NCBI RefSeq assembly: GCF_003944795.1
Contig: NZ_RWBG01000003.1
Span: 1-64,000, forward strand
Source of the DNA: Mangrovimonas spongiae
GTDB taxonomy: Bacteria > Bacteroidota > Bacteroidia > Flavobacteriales > Flavobacteriaceae
Reading direction: 5' to 3'
Length of the DNA: 64,000 nucleotides
Positions 16,016-25,580 of the stretch are shown here, in pieces. Position numbers and translations under genes: made by a program. The notes beneath the pieces are model-generated. The model was not told the DNA's origin. It did no database searches and saw only the letters and a program-made list of their open reading frames with translations. Position 1 is the first letter of the stretch. The number at the start of each line of letters is the position of its first letter.

Positions 16016-16642
16016 TTAAGGTATTCTTTGGAACAGTGTATAAATGTAAGGTCTTTCTCCACCAAAAGGGTTTGTATAGGTGTAATTTACATCTGTAATT
16101 AATTTAAAGGAAGCACCTAATTGATCTTGTAGCATTTTGACATTGTAGCGTTTTAAGGGTAAACCGCTACATTTTTCAGCACCATTAAGTGCAAAAACAG
16201 CTATAAGGACAAATCCACCAATTTTTACGGTATGCTTTATGAGGTTAAAATAGTTGGTAATGGCTTCTTCTGATAAGAAAAAATGCAATACAGCACGATC
16301 AATCCATAAATCGATTTCTTGGATGTTGTTAAGATTTTTGGATTGTGTTAAATCATCACAAATTGTGGTTAAATCGTGATTATATAACTTGTGTATACGT
16401 TCTTTAAGTTGTTGTAAAGCAACGTTGCTTAAATCGTTAGCAATAAGGTTTTGATAACCTTGCTCTAAAAGGTGATCTACGAGCGTTGTGGTTCCCGCAC
16501 CTACATTTAAAATAGATGCGGTTTTAGGTAAGTTACACCTTTCCACCAATGCTAATGTTTGCTGAGGTTGTTTTTCGTACCAACCTAATTCAGCATCGGT
16601 TTTGGTATTATAAACGGTATTCCAATGTAATTTTTGGTCCAT
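16016..16642 (-). CDS. Class I SAM-dependent methyltransferase
   Basis: 208 residues. The SAM-binding motif I is ILNVGAGTTTLVDHLL (about 44-59), followed by the acidic loop LIANDLSNVALQQL. WIDRAVLHFF is motif IV-like. It starts HWNTVYNTKTDAELGWYE, a pattern common to a group of small methyltransferases annotated only generally. The substrate cannot be inferred. Its ATG follows the metG stop codon with no intervening base, so it is cotranscribed and probably translationally coupled to metG; the functional reason is unclear. Confidence 0.88.
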   Translation of the reverse strand: MDQKLHWNTVYNTKTDAELGWYEKQPQQTLALVERCNLPKTASILNVGAGTTTLVDHLLEQGYQNLIANDLSNVALQQLKERIHKLYNHDLTTICDDLTQSKNLNNIQEIDLWIDRAVLHFFLSEEAITNYFNLIKHTVKIGGFVLIAVFALNGAEKCSGLPLKRYNVKMLQDQLGASFKLITDVNYTYTNPFGGERPYIYTLFQRIP

Positions 16643-18712
16643 TTAACTTATTTGCAATCCGTTTGCTGCTTCTTCTTTAGCATCTGGGTTAACAAACACT
16701 AATTTGCCTTCGGCTGTCTCGGTCATTAAAATCATCCCTTGACTTTCTACACCACGTAATTTTCTTGGTGCTAAATTTACCAATACAGTAACTTTTTTAC
16801 CAATAACATCTTCTGGTTTATAGCTTTCAGCAATACCAGAAACTACGGTTCGTATATCGATACCTGTATCAACTTTTAATACCAATAATTTTTTTGTTTT
16901 TGGCATTTTTTCAGCTTCAATAATAGTACCCACACGCATATCTAGTTTGGTGAAATCCTCAAAATTGATTTCGTCCTTTTGTGGTTCTACAGATTTATTA
17001 GCTGCTTCGTTAGCTTTTTTACTGGCTTCTAATTTGTCCAACTGCGTTTGGATGGCTGTATCTTCAATTTTACTGAATAACAACTCGGCTTTTCCTATGT
17101 GATGTCCTGCTGAAAGTAATTCCTCTTTTGTGGAAATATCGTTCCAAGAAGATTCTGAATCAAGTTCAGAATGACAAAGAATGTGTTTTAATTTTTTAGA
17201 AGTAAACGGTAAAAACGGTTCGCTTAAAGTGGCTAAAGCAGAAGCTATTTGGAGAGCCACGTACATAATAGTTTTCGTACGCGCTTCATCTTCTTTAATC
17301 ACTTTCCAAGGTTCTTCATCGGCTAAGTATTTGTTTCCTAATCGGGCTAAATTCATTAATTCCTGACTAGCTTCTCGGAAACGGTAACGCTCAATAGAAC
17401 TAGAAATAACCGCAGGATAAGCTTTTAAAGTGGCCAAAGTTTCTTCATCTACAGATGTAAACTCTGATGCTTCAGGAACCATACCATTATAGTATTTGTT
17501 GGTTAGTACGACAACACGGTTTATAAAGTTCCCGAAAATAGCGACGAGCTCGTTGTTGTTTCTTGCTTGAAAATCTTTCCATGTAAAGTCGTTATCCTTG
17601 GTTTCCGGTGCATTGGCCGTTAAGGCATAACGTAGTACATCTTGTTTATCTGGGAAATCTTCTAAATATTCTGGTAACCAAACGGCCCAGTTTTTCGAGG
17701 TAGATAATTTGTTGCCTTCAAGGTTTAAAAACTCGTTGGCAGGTACATTGTCAGGTAAAATATATGACCCTTCGGCTTTTAACATACTCGGGAAAATAAT
17801 ACAATGAAAAACGATATTGTCTTTCCCGATAAAGTGTACCAGTTTGGTATCTTCATTTTTCCAATAGGATTGCCAATCTTTACCTTCGCGTTGTGCCCAT
17901 TCTTTGGTGGCCGAAATATACCCAATTGGCGCATCGAACCACACATAAAGAACTTTGCCTTCACCACCTTCCACAGGAACAGGGATACCCCAATCCAAAT
18001 CACGGGTAACTGCACGTGGACGAAGTCCATCGTCAATCCACGATTTTACTTGTCCGTAAACGTTAGGTTTCCAATCTTTCTTATGGCCTTTTAAAATCCA
18101 TTCTTTTAAAAAGGCTTCGTGTTTATCTAACGGTAAAAACCAGTGTTTGGTTTCTTTTAAAGTTGGAGTGTTTCCTGTGATGGCCGATTTAGGGTTAATT
18201 AAATCGGTAGCATTATGGCTGGTACCGCATTTTTCACATTGGTCGCCATAAGCTTCTTCAAAACCACATTTTGGACACGTTCCTATAACGAATCTGTCGG
18301 CCAAAAACTGATTGGCTTCAGCATCGTAAAGTTGCTCGGTAACCTCTTCTATAAATTCCCCTTTATCATACAAGGTTTTAAAAAATTCTTGTGCCGTTTC
18401 GTGGTGAATTGGCGCTGAAGTACGTGAGTAATTATCAAACGAGATACCAAAATCTTCAAACGACGTTTTTATAATGGCGTGATATTTATCAACAATATCT
18501 TGAGGTGTGACACCTTCTTTTTTAGCTTTTATGGTAATAGGTACACCGTGTTCGTCGCTACCACAAATAAACGCTACATCGTTGCCCTGCAAACGTTGGT
18601 AGCGTGCATAAATATCGGCAGGCACATATACACCAGCCAAATGCCCGATATGAATTGGGCCATTGGTGTAAGGTAATGCTGCGGTAATAGTATATCGTTT
18701 TGGTTGACTCAT
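16643..18712 (-). CDS. metG: Methionyl-tRNA synthetase
   Basis: A 689-residue synthetase charging tRNA-Met. Visible: the HIGH motif ([12 protein letters not shown], about 15-26), the zinc knuckle [18 protein letters not shown] (about 148-165), the KMSKS-type loop KLSTSKN (about 338), the helical anticodon domain, and a C-terminal EMAPII/Trbp tRNA-binding domain ([16 protein letters not shown], about 588 to the end). Odd feature: in the linker between the last two domains, residues ~513-522 read [10 protein letters not shown]. They are encoded by an in-frame 27 bp dispersed repeat (17150-17176) whose identical twin lies at 19841-19867. The insertion sits between domains and should be tolerated. 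It is followed without gap by a methyltransferase gene. Confidence 0.97.
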   Translation of the reverse strand: MSQPKRYTITAALPYTNGPIHIGHLAGVYVPADIYARYQRLQGNDVAFICGSDEHGVPITIKAKKEGVTPQDIVDKYHAIIKTSFEDFGISFDNYSRTSAPIHHETAQEFFKTLYDKGEFIEEVTEQLYDAEANQFLADRFVIGTCPKCGFEEAYGDQCEKCGTSHNATDLINPKSAITGNTPTLKETKHWFLPLDKHEAFLKEWILKGHKKDWKPNVYGQVKSWIDDGLRPRAVTRDLDWGIPVPVEGGEGKVLYVWFDAPIGYISATKEWAQREGKDWQSYWKNEDTKLVHFIGKDNIVFHCIIFPSMLKAEGSYILPDNVPANEFLNLEGNKLSTSKNWAVWLPEYLEDFPDKQDVLRYALTANAPETKDNDFTWKDFQARNNNELVAIFGNFINRVVVLTNKYYNGMVPEASEFTSVDEETLATLKAYPAVISSSIERYRFREASQELMNLARLGNKYLADEEPWKVIKEDEARTKTIMYVALQIASALATLSEPFLPFTSKKLKHILCHSELDSESSWNDISTKEELLSAGHHIGKAELLFSKIEDTAIQTQLDKLEASKKANEAANKSVEPQKDEINFEDFTKLDMRVGTIIEAEKMPKTKKLLVLKVDTGIDIRTVVSGIAESYKPEDVIGKKVTVLVNLAPRKLRGVESQGMILMTETAEGKLVFVNPDAKEEAANGLQIS
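17150..17176 (-). repeat. 27 bp dispersed palindromic repeat inside metG
   Basis: This is an exact reverse-complement match over 27 bp to 19841-19867, with a palindromic core (ATTCTGAA, CTTGA, TTCAGAAT). It translates in frame as CHSELDSES in Met[11 protein letters not shown]-type peptides are a familiar signature of small palindromic repeats caught in reading frames. Confidence 0.8.
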
Positions 18713-18766
18713 TTTAAAAATCTTATATGTTGACGGTCGTAGTTTGAGACCTTAAATTTATGAAGG

Positions 18767-18774
18767 CAAAAGTA
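18767..18774 (-). promoter_or_regulatory. Bacteroidetes -7 box for metG
   Basis: TACTTTTG on the minus strand matches TAnnTTTG. It predicts a leader of about 50 nt before the metG ATG. No clear TTG -33 element at the usual spacing. Confidence 0.5.
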
Positions 18775-18818
18775 CGTAAATTAAGAGCGTTTCTGAAAAA
18801 AAATGTACATTTACCCAT

Positions 18819-19832
18819 ATGACTAAAAACATACTAATTATTGGCATTTGTGTGTTGTTCTCTTGCTTTGGAAATCCAACATTGAAAGCACAAGCAGCCA
18901 TACAAAAAGACATAAAAACATTGATACAACCACCATACTTAAAAGTTGGCGATACTGTTGCTATTGTGGCGCCTTCGGGGATTTTAAAACATAGACAAGA
19001 TGAAGTTAATCGCTCTGTTGCGTTATTAAAAAGCTGGGGGTTGCACGTTATTATTGGTGAACACGTTTTTAAGCAAGACGATCATTTTGCTGGAACCGAC
19101 GATGAACGTTGCGAAGATTTACAACACGCTATGGACGACCCAAGTATTAGTGCTATTTGGGCTGCAAGAGGTGGTTATGGAACGGTACGAATTTTGGATA
19201 AATTGGATTATACCAAATTTAGAAAACACCCTAAATGGGTTATTGGTTATAGCGATATTACAGCATTGCATAATCAGTTAAATGTTTTGGGCTTTGAAAG
19301 CATACACGCCATGATGTGTACAAGTATGACCAAAGATAAAACCAATTTAGAGCAGACTATTGCTACGTTTAAAAAAGCCCTTTTTGGCGAATCGTTAAGC
19401 TATACGTTGAAAGGCTCTAAATACAATAAAGGGGGTAAAGTTTCTGCGCCTATAGTAGGGGGAAATTTAACCATTTTGCATACCATGTTAGGATCTAATA
19501 CTAGTATAAATACCAAAGGTAAAATTTTGTTTTTTGAAGAAATAGGCGAGTACAAATATCATATAGATAGAATGTTGCAAAGCCTAAAACGCGCTGGATA
19601 TTTTGATGATTGCGCAGGAGTAATTGTTGGCGATATGACTAAGTTGAGAAAGAATACCACAGCTTGGGGAAGCTCGATAGAACAGCTTATCCTTGATGTA
19701 CTTGCTGAATATGATTTCCCTGTAGCGTTCAACATGCCAACGGGGCACGAAGATGATAACCGCGCAATGATTTTGGGAAAAACTGCACAACTAACAGTTA
19801 ACAAAGAGCAATCAATACTAGTATTTGAATAA
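18819..19832 (+). CDS. LD-carboxypeptidase (S66 family), exported
   Basis: 337 residues. S66 serine peptidases remove the terminal D-alanine of murein tetrapeptides during wall recycling; the MccF branch cleaves microcin. The nucleophile S145 lies in GYSDIT, the partner Glu in ILFFEEIGE and the His in NMPTGHEDDN. The substrate-binding WAARGGYGT is present. Unlike cytoplasmic E. coli LdcA, there is an N-terminal hydrophobic signal (ILIIGICVLFSCF) ending near QAA; a Cys in it could also be a lipobox-like site. This places it in the periplasm. It is followed by a dispersed repeat and yraN. Confidence 0.9.
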   Translation: MTKNILIIGICVLFSCFGNPTLKAQAAIQKDIKTLIQPPYLKVGDTVAIVAPSGILKHRQDEVNRSVALLKSWGLHVIIGEHVFKQDDHFAGTDDERCEDLQHAMDDPSISAIWAARGGYGTVRILDKLDYTKFRKHPKWVIGYSDITALHNQLNVLGFESIHAMMCTSMTKDKTNLEQTIATFKKALFGESLSYTLKGSKYNKGGKVSAPIVGGNLTILHTMLGSNTSINTKGKILFFEEIGEYKYHIDRMLQSLKRAGYFDDCAGVIVGDMTKLRKNTTAWGSSIEQLILDVLAEYDFPVAFNMPTGHEDDNRAMILGKTAQLTVNKEQSILVFE

Positions 19833-19840
19833 TAATTATT

Positions 19841-19916
19841 TGTCATTCTGAACTTGATTCAGAATCTATTTTGTAAAAAAGTAATACAAGCAGGAGATTT
19901 CTGCTTTCGCAGTGAT
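19841..19916 (+). repeat. Composite dispersed repeat before yraN
   Basis: The first 27 bp (19841-19867) are identical, inverted, to the copy inside metG. After ~27 bp of unique sequence, GGAGATTTCTGCTTTCGCAG (about 19894-19913) forms a second small palindrome (CTGC-TTT-CGCAG). The whole 75 bp sits between the LD-carboxypeptidase stop and the yraN ATG and looks like a full-length two-part element of which metG holds only one half. Confidence 0.65.
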
Positions 19917-19919
19917 ATT

Positions 19920-20279
19920 ATGGCACAACACAACGAACTTGGCAAAAAAGGTGAACAGTTGGCGGTAGATTTTCTTTTACAAAAAGGCTATGATATCGTA
20001 GAACGAAACTACCGTTTTGATAAAGCCGAAGTTGATATTATTGCACAACAAAAAGATACTTTGGCAATAGTTGAGGTGAAAACTCGCTCCACGGCCGATT
20101 TTGGCAATCCGCAAGATTTTGTAAAACCCAAACAAATTAAAAATCTCGTAAAAGCTGTTGACGAATACGTGACCGAAAATGGGTTAGATGTCGAGGTGCG
20201 TTTTGATATTATTGCTATTGTAAAGCAAAAAAATACTTTTGAAATAGAACATCTCGAAGATGCTTTTTTTCATTTTTAA
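19920..20279 (+). CDS. yraN: YraN family endonuclease-like protein (UPF0102)
   Basis: 119 residues. The ATG at 19920 is chosen because MAQHNELGKKGEQLAVDFL is the canonical family start; an upstream TTG would run through the repeat element. The restriction-endonuclease-like core is visible: GEQLA helix, RFDKAEVDIIAQQKDTLAIV and EVKTR (D...ExK type motif, about 37-55). The biological role of YraN is not established in general; the fold suggests nucleic-acid cleavage or binding. It lies downstream of the LD-carboxypeptidase, possibly cotranscribed. Confidence 0.92.
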   Translation: MAQHNELGKKGEQLAVDFLLQKGYDIVERNYRFDKAEVDIIAQQKDTLAIVEVKTRSTADFGNPQDFVKPKQIKNLVKAVDEYVTENGLDVEVRFDIIAIVKQKNTFEIEHLEDAFFHF

Positions 20280-20324
20280 TAAAAAGATAGACGTTGTTAA
20301 CGTTTTGCTAGAATTCTGTAAAAA

Positions 20325-21626
20325 TTACTGTTTTAAAGCTTCTTTTACAGCGTTTACATCGTAAGGTTTAGCAATTATAGTTTTGTCTTTATCTAACAAA
20401 AAGTAAGTAGGCGTAGAGGTAACACCATAACTTTTCGCTACAGGATTGTTCCATTTTTGAAGCCCTAAAACATGTGTGAAATCAGGGAATTTTGGAATGG
20501 TTTCTAACCAATTTTTATCATCATCTTCCATACCTAAAGCAATAACCATTAATTCGTTTTTAGGAATGTCTTTCACAAAGGTTTCCAGTTGCGGTAATTC
20601 TTTTAGGCAATGCCCGCAAGTGCTACTCCAAAATACAACAAGGTATTTATTGGCGTTATTTAGGTTATGAAGTGTTGTGTTTTTTGAATTAAAAATCACA
20701 TCGAAATTAGGAGCTAAACTACCTTTTGAGGTTCTTTTATAGGTTGTTATCATTGTAGCTAAATTGGTATTGTTTTGCGCATTAGCAAAATCTAACAAAT
20801 AGGTGTCTGTAATATAATTAGCCATAACATCGTTACCTTGATTAACAAACTCTTGCCAAAGCATTTCTAAATAGGCTGTTTTGGTTTCAACAGTTGTGAT
20901 TTTTTTAGTCAAACGATCTATCTGTGTTTTGTAGTCGCTATTTGTATTAGACATGCCAAATACAAAGGCAAACACTTTATTGGTTAAAAAATCTGAACTC
21001 AATAAAAGTTGACTCTCAAAGTTTAAATAATCTAAAAAGTGTGTTTTTACATGCGTTGTGTAGGTGTTATAATCTTCATACGATGTTGGAATATATGGTT
21101 TATTTGCTTTAATAAACTCTAAAGCCATAGGATTATCTTTCGCAGCATTTTCAAAAGCCAATTGCGCATCTTTTAATGTGTTGAATATTTTTATGAATGT
21201 TGATGACGATTTTCCATCATTGCTGTAAAAATGATTGATGGTTGTGTTGGCAGCTTCCATACTATTTTGGTAGGAAGCCCATAGTTTATTGTCTTTAGAT
21301 TGCGAGTATTCAACACCTTTATCTAAGTTAAAATGTAAGGTAATGTCGTCTTTTCCGTTGTAAAGAACATCAAAATTGTTGTCTTCAGGAGGAAGCGCAT
21401 AAACAAGTTTGTAAATGCCTTTTTTGTAAGTAGAATCGATGGTAATACTAAATTTACCTTCTGGAGAAACGTCACTTTGACTAACATAGTTAGCACCTTT
21501 AGGTGTGGCTTGATATAAAAAGACATAGCTAAACTCTTCAGGAGGCATAAAAGTACCATTTATGGTGTGTTGAGCCCAAGAGACATTACATATAAAAACA
21601 ACTAAAACAACGAGTTTTTTTATCAT
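20325..21626 (-). CDS. TlpA-type periplasmic thioredoxin-like protein
   Basis: 433 residues: a signal peptide (ends VSWAQ), an N-terminal beta-rich domain (about 20-110, TINGTFMPPEEFSYVFLYQA) like the DUF4369 modules common in Bacteroidetes TlpA proteins, a helical middle region, and a C-terminal thioredoxin fold (about 310-433) with the redox motif CGHC (WSSTCGHCLKELPQLE) and cis-proline segment VTSTPTYFLL. It likely reduces or oxidises disulfides of exported proteins, or of cytochrome c maturation clients. It appears monocistronic. Confidence 0.9.
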   Translation of the reverse strand: MIKKLVVLVVFICNVSWAQHTINGTFMPPEEFSYVFLYQATPKGANYVSQSDVSPEGKFSITIDSTYKKGIYKLVYALPPEDNNFDVLYNGKDDITLHFNLDKGVEYSQSKDNKLWASYQNSMEAANTTINHFYSNDGKSSSTFIKIFNTLKDAQLAFENAAKDNPMALEFIKANKPYIPTSYEDYNTYTTHVKTHFLDYLNFESQLLLSSDFLTNKVFAFVFGMSNTNSDYKTQIDRLTKKITTVETKTAYLEMLWQEFVNQGNDVMANYITDTYLLDFANAQNNTNLATMITTYKRTSKGSLAPNFDVIFNSKNTTLHNLNNANKYLVVFWSSTCGHCLKELPQLETFVKDIPKNELMVIALGMEDDDKNWLETIPKFPDFTHVLGLQKWNNPVAKSYGVTSTPTYFLLDKDKTIIAKPYDVNAVKEALKQ

Positions 21627-21655
21627 TTGTGATTTTTACTTTAGTTATACAATTA

Positions 21656-24600
21656 TTAAGCCACAATAGGTTTTAAAGCTTCCATAGCTTTATTTACCGA
21701 CGATATCTTATCAAAAGTAAGTAATAGGCGTAACCCGTTACGGGTTTGTTTTTCTTTCATTTTACAGCTTTGCGGATGTGTTTGAACAAACTTTAATACG
21801 TTAGTAAAAGCGTTGCTTTGGTAAAATCCGCTTTGTTGATTAGTTATAAAATATCCGATAAGTTTTCCTTTTTTCATAACGACTTTTTCCAGACCTATTT
21901 TTTCTGCTAACCATTTTACACGTACACTATTAAATAAATCGATGACTTGGTTTGGAAGTTCGCCAAAACGATCAACAATATCTTTTTCAAAGCTTTCTAA
22001 ATCCTTTTCGGTTTTAAGCTCGTTTAGTTTGGTGTATAAATTTAAACGTTCGGTAATATTATTAACATAGTCGTCTGGGAATAAAATTTCGAAGTCGGTA
22101 TCTATGGTAACGTCTTTAACATATTGTTTAGGTTTATTATCGTCTTTGTAAAGCTCTTTAAATTCGTTTTCTTTTAATTCTTCTATAGCTTCGTTAAGGA
22201 TTTTTTGATACGTATCAAAACCAATATCGTTAATAAATCCGCTTTGTTCGCCTCCCAATAAATCGCCAGCACCACGAATTTCTAAATCTTTCATCGCTAT
22301 ATTAAACCCACTGCCAAGCTCTGTAAATTGTGCTAAAGCTGTAATACGTTTTCTTGCATCTTCTGTCATGGCAGAATATTCTGGAGTGATAAAATAACAA
22401 AATGCCTTTTTGTTACTACGCCCAACACGACCACGCATTTGGTGTAAGTCACTCAGACCAAAATTATTAGCATTGTTTATGAAAATGGTGTTAGCATTAG
22501 GCACATCAAGACCGCTTTCTACAATAGTTGTACTAACTAAGATGTCGAATTCACCATTCATGAATCCTAACATTAATTTTTCTAGTTTTTTTCCATCCAT
22601 TTGCCCATGGCCAATAGCAATTTTGGCGTCTGGGGCTAAACGTTGTAAGAGTCCAGCAACTTCTTTAATGTTTTCAATTCTATTATGAATAAAGAAAATT
22701 TGTCCGCCACGTTGTATTTCATAGCTTACAGCATCGCGAATGGTTTCTTCGCTAAAACGAATAACATGACTCTCGATAGGATAACGATTTGGTGGTGGTG
22801 TTGAGATTGTTGATAAATCTCGTGCAGCCATTAAACTAAACTGTAATGTACGCGGAATAGGGGTTGCGGTTAGTGTTAAAACATCGATATTTTCTTTTAA
22901 AGTACGTAGTTTTTCTTTTACCGAAACACCAAACTTTTGCTCTTCATCTACAATTAGTAAACCAAGATCTTTAAACTTGACAGTTTTATTGGCCAGTTGA
23001 TGGGTTCCAATAATAATATCTACAGCACCATTTTCAAGATTTTCTAAGGTAATACGTTTTTCTTTGGCAGTTCTAAACCGGTTTACATAATCTACCGTTA
23101 CAGGAAAATCTTTTAAACGCTCTTTAAAGGTACGATAATGTTGATAAGCCAAAATGGTAGTAGGTACTAAAACAGCCACTTGTTTACCATTGTCAACAGC
23201 TTTGAATGCTGCACGAATAGCGACTTCGGTTTTACCAAATCCTACATCGCCACAAACTAATCTGTCCATGGGGCGTTCACTTTCCATATCAGCTTTTATA
23301 TCGGCAGTAGCAGAGCTTTGGTCTGGCGTGTCTTCGTATAAAAAAGAGGCTTCTAACTCATGCTGCATATAACTGTCTGGATTGTATTGATAGCCTTTTT
23401 CTAGTTTACGTTTGGCATAAAGTTTAATTAAGTTAAAGGCAATTTCTTTAACCTTTTTCTTTGTTTTTTGTTTTAAGGTTTTCCATGCTTTGCTGCCTAA
23501 TTTGTATACTTTAGGTGGTTTGCCGTCTTTGCCGTTAAATTTGGTGATTTTATGTAGCGAGTGGATGCTTAAATATAAAATGTCCCGTTCGCCGTAAATC
23601 AGTTTAATAGCTTCTTGTTTTTTGCCTTCTACATCTATTTTTTGAAGTCCGCCAAAACGCCCAATACCATGATCTATATGAGTAACATAATCACCAATAT
23701 CTAAGTTAGTTAACTCCTTAAGAGTAATGGCTTGTTTTTTAGCGTAGCCATTTTTAAGGTGAAATTTATGATAACGTTCAAAAATTTGATGATCGGTGTA
23801 ACAGGTTATTTTGTTTTCATGATCTATAAATCCTTGATATAAAGATAACACCACGGTTTGATAATGAACATCGTCTTCAACATCGTCAAAAATATCATGA
23901 AATCGTTTGGCTTGTTGCTCACTTACACAAGCAATATAATTAGTATAACCTTTATTGTGATGTAGGTTAAGGTTTTCAATAAGTAAATTAAATTGCTTGT
24001 TGAAAGCTGGTTGTGGCGAGGTGTTAAACGTAATAACCTCTTCTGGGTTAAAAAGCGCTTGTTGCCCAAATTCAACTAAAGTAAAGTCTAATAACTGCTT
24101 TTTCAACATTGTTGAATTGCAGAATAATTCTTCAGGTTGTGCATGTTTAATATCTTTTGAAAGCGTTTTAAATGTTTCTTCTGCTTTTTGAAATAAACTA
24201 TCAACCCTAGAAAACAATAGCTCCGAATGGTTTAAAAACACCACCGTTTTATGTGCCAAATATTTTAGAAAACTCTGGCGGCTTTCTTCCATAAGCTTAT
24301 TGGCCACATTAGGAATAATACTAATTTTTTTAACTTGATCTGTGGAGAGTTGTGTTTCAACATCAAACGTACGAATACTATCGACTTCATCTCCAAAAAA
24401 CTCAATACGATACGGTTCATCGTGAGAAAATGAAAACACATCTACAATACCACCACGTACCGAAAATTCTCCAGGTTCGGTTACAAAATCTACACGTTTA
24501 AACTTATAATCGAACAAGACTTCGTTTACAAAATCGATAGATAAATTATCGTTTACAGAAATTTTTAAGGTATTGCGTTCTAACTCACGTCTAGTAACTA

Positions 24601-24994
24601 CTTGTTCAAACAAAGCGTCTGGATAAGTAACAATAATAGCTGGCTTTTTTCTAGAATTAATACGGTTTAAAACCTCGGCACGAAGAAGTACGTTAGCGTT
24701 ATCGGTTTCTTCAATTTGATAAGGCCTGCGATAACTTCCCGGATAAAATAAGACATCCTTGTCGTTAAGAAGCAATTCTAAATCGTTTAAATAAAAAGCG
24801 GCTTCTTCTTTGTCATTAAATACAAGTAAGAATGGCTTATCTGAATTTTTAAAAGATTCTGAAAGTACAAAAGATAGCGACGAGCCTACAAGACCTTTTA
24901 AATGTGTTCTTGTTTGGGATTGGGCAATAGCAGTTTGCAGATTTTGCGTTTGCAAAGTCTGTGCAAAGGTTTGCGAGAGGGTAGATTTACTCAA
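21656..24994 (-). CDS. mfd: Transcription-repair coupling factor
   Basis: A 1112-residue ATP-dependent translocase that removes stalled RNA polymerase and recruits UvrA to lesions. It has the UvrB-like N-terminal domains, the RNA-polymerase-interacting CarD-like domain (DIGDYVTHIDHGIGRFGGL, about 430), the Walker A segment LVCGDVGFGKTEVAIR (about 580), LLIVDEEQKFGV as the DEEQ box, LTLTATPIPRT, and the TRCF C-terminal domain. Translation starts at TTG (SKSTLSQTF follows), with a consensus -7 box 17 nt upstream, so the leader is very short. It is divergent from the terB-like gene, whose promoter box is the same octamer. Confidence 0.97.
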   Translation of the reverse strand: MSKSTLSQTFAQTLQTQNLQTAIAQSQTRTHLKGLVGSSLSFVLSESFKNSDKPFLLVFNDKEEAAFYLNDLELLLNDKDVLFYPGSYRRPYQIEETDNANVLLRAEVLNRINSRKKPAIIVTYPDALFEQVVTRRELERNTLKISVNDNLSIDFVNEVLFDYKFKRVDFVTEPGEFSVRGGIVDVFSFSHDEPYRIEFFGDEVDSIRTFDVETQLSTDQVKKISIIPNVANKLMEESRQSFLKYLAHKTVVFLNHSELLFSRVDSLFQKAEETFKTLSKDIKHAQPEELFCNSTMLKKQLLDFTLVEFGQQALFNPEEVITFNTSPQPAFNKQFNLLIENLNLHHNKGYTNYIACVSEQQAKRFHDIFDDVEDDVHYQTVVLSLYQGFIDHENKITCYTDHQIFERYHKFHLKNGYAKKQAITLKELTNLDIGDYVTHIDHGIGRFGGLQKIDVEGKKQEAIKLIYGERDILYLSIHSLHKITKFNGKDGKPPKVYKLGSKAWKTLKQKTKKKVKEIAFNLIKLYAKRKLEKGYQYNPDSYMQHELEASFLYEDTPDQSSATADIKADMESERPMDRLVCGDVGFGKTEVAIRAAFKAVDNGKQVAVLVPTTILAYQHYRTFKERLKDFPVTVDYVNRFRTAKEKRITLENLENGAVDIIIGTHQLANKTVKFKDLGLLIVDEEQKFGVSVKEKLRTLKENIDVLTLTATPIPRTLQFSLMAARDLSTISTPPPNRYPIESHVIRFSEETIRDAVSYEIQRGGQIFFIHNRIENIKEVAGLLQRLAPDAKIAIGHGQMDGKKLEKLMLGFMNGEFDILVSTTIVESGLDVPNANTIFINNANNFGLSDLHQMRGRVGRSNKKAFCYFITPEYSAMTEDARKRITALAQFTELGSGFNIAMKDLEIRGAGDLLGGEQSGFINDIGFDTYQKILNEAIEELKENEFKELYKDDNKPKQYVKDVTIDTDFEILFPDDYVNNITERLNLYTKLNELKTEKDLESFEKDIVDRFGELPNQVIDLFNSVRVKWLAEKIGLEKVVMKKGKLIGYFITNQQSGFYQSNAFTNVLKFVQTHPQSCKMKEKQTRNGLRLLLTFDKISSVNKAMEALKPIVA

Positions 24995-25010
24995 AGCAAA
25001 ATATTTTGTG

Positions 25011-25018
25011 CAAATATA
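25011..25018 (-). promoter_or_regulatory. -7 box for mfd
   Basis: TATATTTG on the minus strand is an exact TAnnTTTG match just before the mfd TTG start. Confidence 0.55.
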
Positions 25019-25063
25019 GAATTTTTGTTAGGTACTTTGTGTTTATTTACTAGTAATAAATGC

Positions 25064-25071
25064 TATATTTG
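25064..25071 (+). promoter_or_regulatory. -7 box for the TerB-like gene
   Basis: TATATTTG is the same octamer as the divergent mfd box 53 bp away. It gives a leader of roughly 20 nt before the ATG at 25096. Confidence 0.55.
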
Positions 25072-25095
25072 CACGACTTTTAAAAATAAGAAGAT

Positions 25096-25527
25096 ATGTC
25101 AATTTCAGATTTATTCGATAGTGGGTTTAAAAAACGTAACGAAGACCACTTTGCTGCTATTGTTAGAGTTGCAATGAGCGATGGCGTTATTACTGTTGAA
25201 GAACGCAAGTTTTTAGATCGTTTGGCTAGAAATTTAGATATAAGCCAAAACGATTATAAACAAATTTTGAAAGATTATAATACACATCCAATTAACCCAC
25301 CAACATCCTATGATATACGTTTAGAGCGTTTATATGATTTGGCTCGTATGGTTTGGGCAGATCAAATAGAAACGGAAGGTCAAGTTAAATTACTAGAAAA
25401 ACTAAGTATTGGCTTAGGGTTTAGATCTGATAATGCAAAATATATTACCGATAAAGCATTAAGCTTAGTACATCAAGGTGTAGATTTGGACACGTTTATT
25501 GAAGAAATTAAAACGATGAACAAATAA
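25096..25527 (+). CDS. TerB-family (tellurite-resistance TerB-like) protein
   Basis: 143 residues, all helical. The segment VRVAMSDGVITVEERKFLDR (about 24-43) is the characteristic TerB acidic helix-turn with conserved D, E and R, and the pattern repeats as WADQIETEGQVKLLEKL (about 91-107). TerB-like proteins bind metal ions and associate with membrane or stress complexes; no other ter genes are nearby, so tellurite resistance itself is not implied. It is a single gene with its own promoter box and terminator. Confidence 0.85.
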   Translation: MSISDLFDSGFKKRNEDHFAAIVRVAMSDGVITVEERKFLDRLARNLDISQNDYKQILKDYNTHPINPPTSYDIRLERLYDLARMVWADQIETEGQVKLLEKLSIGLGFRSDNAKYITDKALSLVHQGVDLDTFIEEIKTMNK

Positions 25528-25549
25528 CCGTTTTAAATAGTATATAAAT

Positions 25550-25580
25550 AAAAAGCGAACCAGTTGGTTCGCTTTTTTTT
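25550..25580. terminator. Bidirectional terminator between terB-like and fbp
   Basis: AAAAGCGAACCA pairs with TGGTTCGCTTTT around a short loop, followed by T on both strands. It serves both convergent genes. Confidence 0.85.

Noticed and set aside
19854-19919. Upstream TTG start for yraN
   Set aside because: It would translate the dispersed repeat; the ATG at 19920 gives the canonical family N-terminus.
25096-25527. Tellurite-resistance operon
   Set aside because: Only a lone TerB-like protein is present; no terA, terC, terD or terZ neighbours.
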